DNA of 18,661 nt from CAZXBB01 sp964638815 (GTDB taxonomy: Bacteria > Planctomycetota > Phycisphaerae > Phycisphaerales > SM1A02), in NCBI GenBank assembly GCA_964638815.1, contig CAZXBB010000375.1, positions 1 to 18,661 of the forward strand, read 5' to 3'. The notes below the pieces were generated by a model that saw only the letters and a program-made list of their open reading frames with translations, was not told the DNA's origin and ran no database searches. Positions 6,631 to 12,973 of this stretch are shown here, piece after piece. How positions within the stretch are numbered: the first letter of the stretch is position 1; the number at the start of each line of letters is the position of its first letter. Made by a program: the position numbers and the translations under genes.

Positions 6631-8022
6631 ATGACGACGCTCAGCACGACCTCCCCCCGCACCCTTGACTCGATCAACCCCGCCACCGGCGAAGTCGTCG
6701 GCAGCATCCCGGTGACGCCGGTGTCCGCAATCGCGGCCATCGTCGCCCTCGCGCGCGATGCGCAGCCGGCCTGGGCCGACCTCGGCGCCGAAGCGCGTGC
6801 CGCTCTCCTCCGCCCCGCGGGCGAGAAGCTCGTCGGGCGGGCGAAGGAGCTGGGCTCGCTGCTCACGCGCGAGATGGGCAAGCCCATCGGCGAGGCCGTG
6901 GGCGAGGTCGAGCACTGCGGCGGGACGATGGGGGAGACGCTCGACGAGATCGTCGCGGCGCTCGCTCCCGATGCCTTCGAGGACGAGCGGACGCGATCGC
7001 ACGTCTACCACGATCCCTACGGCGTGTGCGCCGCGATCACGCCCTGGAACTTCCCGCTCGCGATGCCGCACTCGCTTGTGATCCCCGCGCTGGTCGCGGG
7101 CAACACGGTCGTTCTGAAGCCCTCCGAGGAGACGCCGCTCATCGGGCAGGCGTACGCGGACATCCTGCGATCGGTCCTTCCCGAGCACGTCCTCCAGGTC
7201 GTGCACGGCGCGGACGACCAGGGCCGCGCGCTCGTGCAGTCCGACGTGGACCTGATCGCGTTCACCGGCTCGCGCGAGGTCGGCAGCCGGATCCTCACCG
7301 CGGCCGGACCGGATCTCAAGCGCGTGATCCTCGAGCTCGGCGGCAAGGACCCGATGATCGTCCTCGCCGACGCCGACATCGAGGCGGCGGCGCAGTTCGC
7401 GGTGCGCAACAGCTTCCGCAACGCCGGACAGGTGTGCGTCAGCACCGAGCGCATCTACGTGGACGAGCGCATCGCGGACGCGTTCGAGGACGCCGTCGTG
7501 CGACTCACGAACGAGCAGGTGTGCGGCGACGGCACGCGGCCGGACGTCACCGTCGGCCCGATGATCAACGGGCGTCAGCGCGATCACGTGCTCTCGCAAC
7601 TCGATCGCGCCGTTGCACAGGGCGCGAAGGTGCTCGCCGGCGGCGCCGGGCCCGACGGCAACTTCATCGCGCCGACCGTGCTGGCCGGCGTGAACCACGA
7701 CATGGAGATCATGCGCGAGGAGACGTTCGGACCCGTCGCCTGCATCCAGCGGTTCGCGTCCGATGACGAGGCGGTCCGGCTCGCGAACGACACGCCATAC
7801 GGACTCGGCGCCGCGGTGTTCGGATCGGGCGACGAGCGCACGACCGCCGTCGCGCGGCGTCTGACCGCGGGCATGGTGGGCGTCAACAAGGGCTGCGGCG
7901 GCGCCGCCGGCACGCCGTGGGTCGGCGCCCGGCAGTCGGGCTACGGCTACCACAGCGGACGCGAGGGCCACCGGCAGTTCGCGCAGGCGCGTGTCGTCAG
8001 CGTTCCAAGGGCTGACGGTTGA
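6631..8022 (+). CDS. NAD(P)-dependent aldehyde dehydrogenase
   Basis: This 463-aa cytoplasmic enzyme of the aldehyde dehydrogenase superfamily oxidises an aldehyde to its acid. Visible landmarks are the oxyanion Asn140 (TPWNFPL), Lys163 in the cofactor site (VLKPSEETP), the Rossmann segment FTGSREVG, the general base Glu235 (LELGGKDP), the nucleophile Cys269 (NAGQVCVST) and the EETFGPV motif. The C-terminal region reads VGARQSGYGYHSGREGHRQF rather than the usual PFGGxKxSG, so subfamily assignment is unsure; succinate-semialdehyde dehydrogenase-like is a fair guess. The length is slightly below the usual 470-500. The ATG at 6631 follows GGAG at 10 nt. Its own promoter within the upstream repeat separates it from panC. 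Substrate is not evident from neighbours. Confidence 0.93.
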   Translation: MTTLSTTSPRTLDSINPATGEVVGSIPVTPVSAIAAIVALARDAQPAWADLGAEARAALLRPAGEKLVGRAKELGSLLTREMGKPIGEAVGEVEHCGGTMGETLDEIVAALAPDAFEDERTRSHVYHDPYGVCAAITPWNFPLAMPHSLVIPALVAGNTVVLKPSEETPLIGQAYADILRSVLPEHVLQVVHGADDQGRALVQSDVDLIAFTGSREVGSRILTAAGPDLKRVILELGGKDPMIVLADADIEAAAQFAVRNSFRNAGQVCVSTERIYVDERIADAFEDAVVRLTNEQVCGDGTRPDVTVGPMINGRQRDHVLSQLDRAVAQGAKVLAGGAGPDGNFIAPTVLAGVNHDMEIMREETFGPVACIQRFASDDEAVRLANDTPYGLGAAVFGSGDERTTAVARRLTAGMVGVNKGCGGAAGTPWVGARQSGYGYHSGREGHRQFAQARVVSVPRADG

Positions 8023-8062
8023 CCTCGTGAATGCCCCATCGCGACGCCAGGGAACGTCACGC

Positions 8063-8599
8063 GTGGGCCACGTCGGCCCGCGTCATCACCTCTGCCCCGG
8101 CTGCGGCTACGACCTCGTTGCTACGCTCGCGGCGCACGGGCGGCGCTGCCCTGAGTGCGGCTACGAGTTCGAGATGCACGAGCTGGTCCCGGAAACGCGC
8201 GAGGGCGACTGGACGCCGTGGCGCGGCGTGCGCAGCGCGTCCCGGGTGCTGCTCGTCAAGGGCGCGCTCGGCGCGGCGGCCTGGGCGCTGGTGCTCACGC
8301 TCAACCACCATCTCGCGCTGTCCGGGTTCCCGCGCCTGCTGGTCGGGCTGGCCGTGCTCGCCACGGGCGCGGCCGTGGGATGGGTGCTCGCCCACCGCAT
8401 CGACGAGCATCTCGGGTTCGCCGGTCTGGGCGTCGCGGCGGCGCTGACGTGCTTCGCGATGCTCGTGCTCGGACTCGGCACGACGATCGCGATTCAAGTC
8501 GGAGGTGTTCGTTCGTCCGATACGATGTTGGCGCTCCTCGTTTCGTGCCTGGCGTCGGCGGGGTTCATCACGAAGAAGGCGTTCCTCGACGACCAATGA
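8063..8599 (+). CDS. Zinc-ribbon membrane protein, function unknown
   Basis: This is a 178-aa protein with a four-cysteine zinc ribbon at the N-terminus (CPGCGYD at Cys11/Cys14, CPECGYEF at Cys29/Cys32), followed by about four hydrophobic segments near residues 62-82, 92-110, 118-142 and 150-168. The layout, a cytoplasmic zinc ribbon on a small helical membrane anchor, recurs in proteins of unknown role and resembles many planctomycete genes. I chose GTG at 8063 because AGGGA lies 9 nt upstream; GTG at 8027, or at 7991 (overlapping the dehydrogenase by 32 nt), are alternatives in the same frame. It sits between the dehydrogenase and nadD, probably in one transcript. No catalytic motif is seen. 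Confidence 0.7.
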   Translation: MGHVGPRHHLCPGCGYDLVATLAAHGRRCPECGYEFEMHELVPETREGDWTPWRGVRSASRVLLVKGALGAAAWALVLTLNHHLALSGFPRLLVGLAVLATGAAVGWVLAHRIDEHLGFAGLGVAAALTCFAMLVLGLGTTIAIQVGGVRSSDTMLALLVSCLASAGFITKKAFLDDQ

Positions 8600-8672
8600 C
8601 CGAACCGGCGCGCGGGCTGCGGCGGAAGCGTCTGCCGGCTGGGCGTCGATGTCCGGATCCTGCGAGAGGCCC

Positions 8673-9296
8673 ATGCGCGTCCTTCTGTTCGGCGGCTCCT
8701 TCGACCCTCCCCACCGCGCACACGTGGAGCTTGCAGCGTGTGCCGCGGCCGTCGCCGGCTGCGACCGCATCGTCTATATTCCGTCCGCCCACAGCCCGCT
8801 CAGGCTCGCCCCGCCCGACACGTCGCCGGAGCATCGCGTCGCGATGCTGAGGCTGGCGACGAGGGACCAGCCGAACGCCGAGATCTCGACGATCGAGCTG
8901 GATCGCGGCGGCGTCAGCTACTTCATCGACACGCTCGAGGCGATCCGCGCCGAGGCCGACGACGCGACGGAGCTCTGTTTCCTGGTCGGCTCCGACCAGG
9001 CGCTGCACTTCCCGCGATGGAAGGACTGGCGACATATCCTCGAGATCGCGGACCCCGTCGTGCTGATCCGCCCGCCGTGGACCCGCGAGTCGCTCGTCAA
9101 GGCGCTGATCGACGTCTACGGCGAGCGAGACGCGCAACGCTGGATCGACGCGATCGCCGAGACGCCGCTGTTCGCGATCAGCAGTACCGTTCTGCGGAAC
9201 GACCTCGAGAACGGGGAGCCGCGCCACGAGGGGCTCGATCCTGCGGTGGCCGCCTACATCGCGGATCACGGGCTGTACGGCGTGCAAGTCACCTGA
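8673..9296 (+). CDS. nadD: Nicotinate-nucleotide adenylyltransferase
   Basis: This enzyme transfers AMP from ATP to nicotinate mononucleotide, forming deamido-NAD in NAD synthesis. The 207-aa product has the nucleotidyltransferase signature GGSFDPPHRAH (7-17). The usual Gly before the second His is Ala here, a mild change. It also has SAHSPLR (38-44), GSDQALHFPRWKDW (106-119) and ISSTVLR (169-175), in the order and spacing of NadD. The ATG at 8673 follows GAGAGG closely and begins right at the first beta-strand (MRVLLFGG), so the start is secure. It lies 73 nt after the zinc-ribbon gene and is likely cotranscribed. No rsfS or obg homologue, common neighbours elsewhere, is next to it. Confidence 0.93.
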   Translation: MRVLLFGGSFDPPHRAHVELAACAAAVAGCDRIVYIPSAHSPLRLAPPDTSPEHRVAMLRLATRDQPNAEISTIELDRGGVSYFIDTLEAIRAEADDATELCFLVGSDQALHFPRWKDWRHILEIADPVVLIRPPWTRESLVKALIDVYGERDAQRWIDAIAETPLFAISSTVLRNDLENGEPRHEGLDPAVAAYIADHGLYGVQVT

Positions 9297-9387
9297 GATA
9301 CCTGACGCGCGTCGCGGGCGCGGACGGGTGTGCCCCGTCCCGTGCTCCGACACGGCCGGGCAGACCCGATAACGCGCGAAACCGCCC

Positions 9388-9430
9388 AGACCGGACGAAG
9401 ACCGGACGCAGACCGAACCCGGACCGGACC
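9388..9430 (+). repeat. Short tandem repeat, four 11-bp units
   Basis: AGACCGGACGA, AGACCGGACGC, AGACCGAACCC and GGACCGGACC (one base short) follow one another in the 279-nt gap between nadD and the PEP-CTERM gene. No gene is apparent in the gap. The only other clear signal there is AGGAG at 9563-9567, 8 nt before the next ATG. Confidence 0.65.
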
Positions 9431-9575
9431 ATTTGTGGCCCGAAAGCGCGCGACCGCCTTGCCCGCGTCACGGGACCGCGCAAGCTGAAACTGGACATCC
9501 GGAGCCGAGGACGGAAGCCGGCAGCCTGAGAGCTGACGGCCGAGGGCCGACCGCTCCCCCTGAGGAGAGACAGAG

Positions 9576-10250
9576 ATGAAGCCCCTGACCGCAGTCATGC
9601 TGTTGTGCGCCGGTCTCGTGCCCGCGTCGATCGCCGCCGGCGAGGTCATCGAGCCGGGCCTGTACCGGCTGCACAATCACCCGGACTCGGACGACCTGTT
9701 CGCCCACGGGCTGCGTCTCGACGAGCTCTTCGACGTCACGCCCGGTACGGACCGGTTCACGTTCGACTTCGACGCGCCGGGCGCGGCGATGTTCCTGTCG
9801 TTCAACGGGACCGGGCTGACGATCAGCGGCACCGCGTTCGGCGGTCTCGAAATCGGCGGCGGCAACTACGATCCGGCCTTCAGCAGCATGATCGAGATCG
9901 AGCTCACCTACGCCGACGTCACGTTCGCCTCCGGCGACGACGACCTCGTCGTTCATTCGAATGACATCACGAACCTCGGGTCGGTCACCTGGACCGAAAC
10001 CGGGCTGACGATCCCGCTCGCCGACTTCCGCGGCAACGACCTGTTCGCCTTCCGTTTCGGAGACGAGCACGGCAACTCGGGTCACCGTGGCTTCGCCGGC
10101 ATCTCGGGCTGGGGCGGCCTCGCCCACGGCGTTGACGGGATGCGCACGACCGGGTCCGAGTGGATCTTCAGCGCCCAGCGCGTGCCGGGGCCGACGACGC
10201 TCTCGCTGCTCGCGGCCGGCCTCGTGTTCGCCCGCCGCCGGCGTCGCTGA
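9576..10250 (+). CDS. PEP-CTERM-type secreted protein, function unknown
   Basis: This is a 224-aa exported protein. Residues 1-21 form a signal peptide (MKPLTAVMLLCAGLVPASIAA). The mature part (about 22-200) is Gly/Asp-rich and looks beta-stranded, with no enzyme motif that I recognise. The C-terminus has the three-part PEP-CTERM layout: a VPGP motif (variant of VPEP), the hydrophobic stretch TTLSLLAAGLVFA, and a terminal RRRRR cluster. In known systems an exosortase cuts or anchors such proteins at the cell surface; no exosortase is in this window. The ATG at 9576 has a strong AGGAG 8 nt upstream. It stands alone, with 279 nt before it and 96 nt after, and a repeat element precedes the next gene. 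Confidence 0.85.
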   Translation: MKPLTAVMLLCAGLVPASIAAGEVIEPGLYRLHNHPDSDDLFAHGLRLDELFDVTPGTDRFTFDFDAPGAAMFLSFNGTGLTISGTAFGGLEIGGGNYDPAFSSMIEIELTYADVTFASGDDDLVVHSNDITNLGSVTWTETGLTIPLADFRGNDLFAFRFGDEHGNSGHRGFAGISGWGGLAHGVDGMRTTGSEWIFSAQRVPGPTTLSLLAAGLVFARRRRR

Positions 10251-10300
10251 CCGCACCCGGACGTCGGCCTCGCGTCCCGAACGGGTCGTCGTTTCGACCA

Positions 10301-10333
10301 CCCACCGACCCGCTTCATGCATAATGCGGGCTA
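10301..10333 (+). repeat. Third copy of the inverted-repeat arm, upstream of rimO
   Basis: Positions 10301-10333 match 5625-5657 at 30 of 33 positions; the last 23 bp are identical. Here the ends CCCGC and GCGGG pair around TTCATGCATAAT, making an imperfect 22-bp palindrome. No second arm is found upstream, so it is a solo copy. It ends 13 nt before the rimO ATG, and TATCAT (10332-10337) overlaps its edge as a possible -10. Confidence 0.75.
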
Positions 10334-10346
10334 TCATCCGGGTCAC

Positions 10347-11906
10347 ATGCCCGGCCGCCCCATCAAGTCCGTCGCATTCGTCAGCCTCGGCTGCCCGAAG
10401 AACCTCGTGGACTCCGAGAAGATGCTCGGAACGCTCGCGGGCGCGGGCTTCGCGCTCGTCTCCGATCACGACGAGGCGGACGCGGTCGTGATCAACACCT
10501 GCGGATTCCTCGAGGCGTCGAAGGAGGAGTCGCTCGAGGTCATCCACGAGGCGATCGCCCGCAAGGTTGCGGGGAAGATCGACCGCGTCGTGGTCGCCGG
10601 CTGCCTCGTGCAGCGGCACCGGGCGAAGCTGCTCGAATGGGCGCCGGGCATCGACGCGATGATCGGCGTCTTCGACCGCGACCACATCCTCGACGCCGTC
10701 GGCGGCACGACGACGCGCGACGGGGCCGCGGGCGACGCGGGCGACGTGCCCCGGTACTGGATCGCGGGGAACGCGCTCCAGGCCGCCCGCGCGCGGGATA
10801 TGCCGACCACCGGGCTCACCGTGCACGGCAAGGACGGCAGGGGTATCGGATACTTCGAGGACGACACGAACCGCCTGCGGCTCACGCCGCGTCACTGGGC
10901 GTACCTCCGCGCGAGCGAGGGGTGCAACCAGGCGTGCGCGTTCTGCACGATTCCGTCGATTCGCGGCAAGATGCGCTCGAAGCCGATCGACCGGCTCGCC
11001 ACCGAGGCGCGGCAGCTCATGACCGACGGCGTCTTCGAGCTGAACCTGATCGGGCAGGACACGACGAACTACGGCCGCGACATCGGCTACGACGGATCGG
11101 AGGAGGGGCTCGTCGGGATGCTGCGAACGCTCGACGGCGTGGCCGCGGAGCACGGCGGCGGCTGGGTGCGGCTCATGTACGCCTACCCGTCGAATTTCGC
11201 CGACGCGATGATCGACGCCATCGCGACGCTGCCGAACGTCGTGAAGTACATCGACATCCCGCTCCAGCACGTCACCGACCGCATGCTCACCGCGATGCGG
11301 CGGCGGATCTCGAGGGCCGACCAGGAAGCCCTCATGGAGAAGCTCCGCGACCGGATCCCGGGCGTCGCCATCCGCACGACGTTCATCACCGGCTTCCCCG
11401 GCGAGACCGAGGCGGACCACCGCGCACTCGTCGCGTACGTCGAGGACTTCCAGTTCGACATGCTCGGCGTCTTCCGCTACTCGCACGAGGACGGCACGCC
11501 GGCGGGCACGATGGACGAGGACGAGACGCTGCACGTGCCCGACGAGGTCAAGCACGAGCGCGAGCGGGAGATCATGCTCGCGCAGCAGGCGCTCGCGTTC
11601 GAGAACGCGCGGTACGTCGCCGGGCAGCGCGGGCAGTTCGACGTGCTCATCGACGGCCCGGCCGCGGGCGGGACGAGCGGGCGAGCGACGACGGGCGTGA
11701 CAGACGCGGGGAGGCTCTACGCCGGACGCTGCTACCACCAGGCGCCGCAGGTGGACTCGATGACGTACGTCCACAGTGTCGAGGACCGTGTCCCCGGCGA
11801 GCTCGTCCGCTGCACGATCGTCGATGCGGACGGCTACGACCTCGTGGCGCAGCCGACCGAGGAGCTCGAGCGTGTCGTGCGGCTGCCGGTGATGCCCCGC
11901 GGGTGA
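10347..11906 (+). CDS. rimO: Ribosomal protein S12 methylthiotransferase
   Basis: This radical-SAM enzyme adds a methylthio group to a conserved aspartate of ribosomal protein S12. Domain order is complete. The N-terminal methylthiotransferase domain holds cluster ligands Cys16 (SLGCPKNLVDSE), Cys52 (NTCGFL) and Cys86 (VAGCLVQR). The radical-SAM core has CxxxCxxC at Cys193, Cys197 and Cys200 (GCNQACAFCTIP). A C-terminal TRAM domain has AGRCYHQAPQVD. SLGCPKN and the TPRHWAYLRASEGC segment fit RimO rather than MiaB. At 519 aa it is longer than the usual 430-450, mostly from an insertion of roughly 40 residues between Cys86 and Cys193 (about 115-170) and a small one in TRAM. The ATG at 10347 has no Shine-Dalgarno and follows the repeat element closely, so the leader is very short. 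Confidence 0.95.
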   Translation: MPGRPIKSVAFVSLGCPKNLVDSEKMLGTLAGAGFALVSDHDEADAVVINTCGFLEASKEESLEVIHEAIARKVAGKIDRVVVAGCLVQRHRAKLLEWAPGIDAMIGVFDRDHILDAVGGTTTRDGAAGDAGDVPRYWIAGNALQAARARDMPTTGLTVHGKDGRGIGYFEDDTNRLRLTPRHWAYLRASEGCNQACAFCTIPSIRGKMRSKPIDRLATEARQLMTDGVFELNLIGQDTTNYGRDIGYDGSEEGLVGMLRTLDGVAAEHGGGWVRLMYAYPSNFADAMIDAIATLPNVVKYIDIPLQHVTDRMLTAMRRRISRADQEALMEKLRDRIPGVAIRTTFITGFPGETEADHRALVAYVEDFQFDMLGVFRYSHEDGTPAGTMDEDETLHVPDEVKHEREREIMLAQQALAFENARYVAGQRGQFDVLIDGPAAGGTSGRATTGVTDAGRLYAGRCYHQAPQVDSMTYVHSVEDRVPGELVRCTIVDADGYDLVAQPTEELERVVRLPVMPRG

Positions 11907-11978
11907 TTGCCGGTTCGCGTCCGTGAAGTGACGCGCATGGCGATCCTGGGCACAACGTGGGCACGCTGGACTTGCAGC

Positions 11979-12009
11979 CCGCCCTGCGCCCCCCCGGGCG
12001 GACCGGTCC
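11979..12009. terminator. Hairpin and palindrome between convergent rimO and lipoprotein genes
   Basis: CCGCCC (11979-11984) and GGGCGG (11996-12001) can pair around an 11-nt loop, and the perfect palindrome GGACCGGTCC (12000-12009) directly abuts the stop of the minus-strand gene. No T-run is present. The 103-nt gap holds nothing else recognisable. Confidence 0.3.
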
Positions 12010-12702
12010 TCAATCCGCCACGAACGCGTCCGACGCGCGCCGGAAAGTCCCCGTCCCCGCCTCGAGGGCGACGATCCCGCGGCTCTCGCGGTCGCGCTCG
12101 ATGACGGCGTCGTACGCGTCCAGATTCGGCGGATCGGGAAACAGCCGCGCGCGGTCGCCGACGACGCGCCACGCGCCGCCGTGGCCGATCGCGATCGACG
12201 GCGCACCGCCGGTCGCCGACGCCGGCGGCGGCGTGAACATGAACCGGCCGTCCTCCTTGAGCCGCAGCGTCGCGCCGCCACCCACCCAGATGCCGACGAG
12301 CTGGTCCTCGGCGACCTGGGGCGGACCGGGGATCTGGCGCATCGGGTCGAGCCTCGGCACGTGCAGGACGATCGCGCCGTCCTCCTTGGTAACGGCCACG
12401 CGGTTCCACTCGGGGCTCGCCTGGTACGGCGCGAAGCGGAGCTCCGCGAAGCTCTGCTTCGACCAGAAGCCGCGCTCGGCCGGCGGGCGGTAGCGGTTCG
12501 AACCGGGATAGAGGGCGTACGCGCCGTTCGCCTCGAGCCGCAGGAGTTGCTCGCCGTTGAACCACCATCGTCCGATCTCGTACTCGTCGGTCGGATCGAA
12601 GGGGAGCGGCGTGTGCTCCACCTTTGCGAGCTCGAGGCTGTAGTCGGGCGGATGACAGGCGGCGAGAGACAGGCAGACGGCGGCGAGCGCAAGAGGACGC
12701 AT
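12010..12702 (-). CDS. Lipoprotein with duplicated beta-type repeat, function unknown
   Basis: This 230-aa protein has a lipoprotein signal: MRPLALAAVCLSLAAC with lipobox LAAC and lipidated Cys16. The mature part contains two similar units, about residues 42-94 and 136-190. Each has G-x-W, then a run ending L-x-L-x-x-x-G-x-[YF], then a second G-x-W (GRWWFNG...LRLEANGAY...GFW and GIWVGGG...LRLKEDGRF...GAW). The pattern suggests strands of a small lipocalin-like barrel or sheet, which is an inference from spacing only. The ATG at 12702 has GGAG 7 nt upstream, and TATCAT (plus-strand 12730-12735) could be its -10. It diverges from the Asp-box operon across a G-rich repeat. I recognise no named family. 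Confidence 0.75.
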   Translation of the reverse strand: MRPLALAAVCLSLAACHPPDYSLELAKVEHTPLPFDPTDEYEIGRWWFNGEQLLRLEANGAYALYPGSNRYRPPAERGFWSKQSFAELRFAPYQASPEWNRVAVTKEDGAIVLHVPRLDPMRQIPGPPQVAEDQLVGIWVGGGATLRLKEDGRFMFTPPPASATGGAPSIAIGHGGAWRVVGDRARLFPDPPNLDAYDAVIERDRESRGIVALEAGTGTFRRASDAFVAD

Positions 12703-12729
12703 GTGAAACTCCGCGGGAGGGCGAACGCG

Positions 12730-12735
12730 ATGATA
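12730..12735 (-). promoter_or_regulatory. Candidate -10 element of the lipoprotein gene
   Basis: On the minus strand this reads TATCAT, about 28 nt upstream of the ATG, preceding a short leader with GGAG. No TTG-type -35 is visible 16-18 bp further upstream, where the DNA is nearly all G and C. Confidence 0.35.
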
Positions 12736-12772
12736 GAGCGCCCGGGATGTCGGGGCCGCCGTCCGGCGGCGG

Positions 12773-12842
12773 CGGTCCGGGGGCCGGGGGCCGCGGTCCG
12801 GGGGCCGGGGGGCGCGGTCCGGGGGCGCGGTCCGGGGGCGGC
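12773..12842 (+). repeat. G-run tandem repeat with quadruplex potential
   Basis: CGGTCCGGGGG starts at 12773, 12794, 12815 and 12828, giving spacings of 21, 21 and 13 bp. On the plus strand this yields four consecutive runs of five or six G with loops of 2, 9 and 2 nt, a textbook G-quadruplex pattern. It sits in the 271-nt divergent intergenic region between the lipoprotein and Asp-box genes. Confidence 0.8.
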
Positions 12843-12922
12843 GTACGACGAAGCCTCGCCCGCGGCGCGGGCGCCGGCCGTGCAGCGGTCGTCGCAGACG
12901 GCACGGGCCCGATTGAATTGTC

Positions 12923-12951
12923 TTGAACCGGTCGCCGCGCAATCGCAGAAT
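12923..12951 (+). promoter_or_regulatory. sigma70-type promoter of the Asp-box operon
   Basis: TTGAAC (12923-12928) and CAGAAT (12946-12951) are 17 bp apart in a locally AT-richer patch. A start near 12958 would give a leader of about 16 nt that includes GGAGG (12961-12965). Confidence 0.65.
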
Positions 12952-12973
12952 GGTCGGACTGGAGGTAGAGCCC

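Noticed and set aside
9468..12692. Minus-strand open frame of 1074 codons across the PEP-CTERM, rimO and lipoprotein genes
   Set aside because: It lies antisense to rimO and the PEP-CTERM gene and out of frame with the lipoprotein gene; its product is low-complexity Arg/Ala/Val/Asp-rich with no motif. Such shadows are expected in DNA of this GC content.
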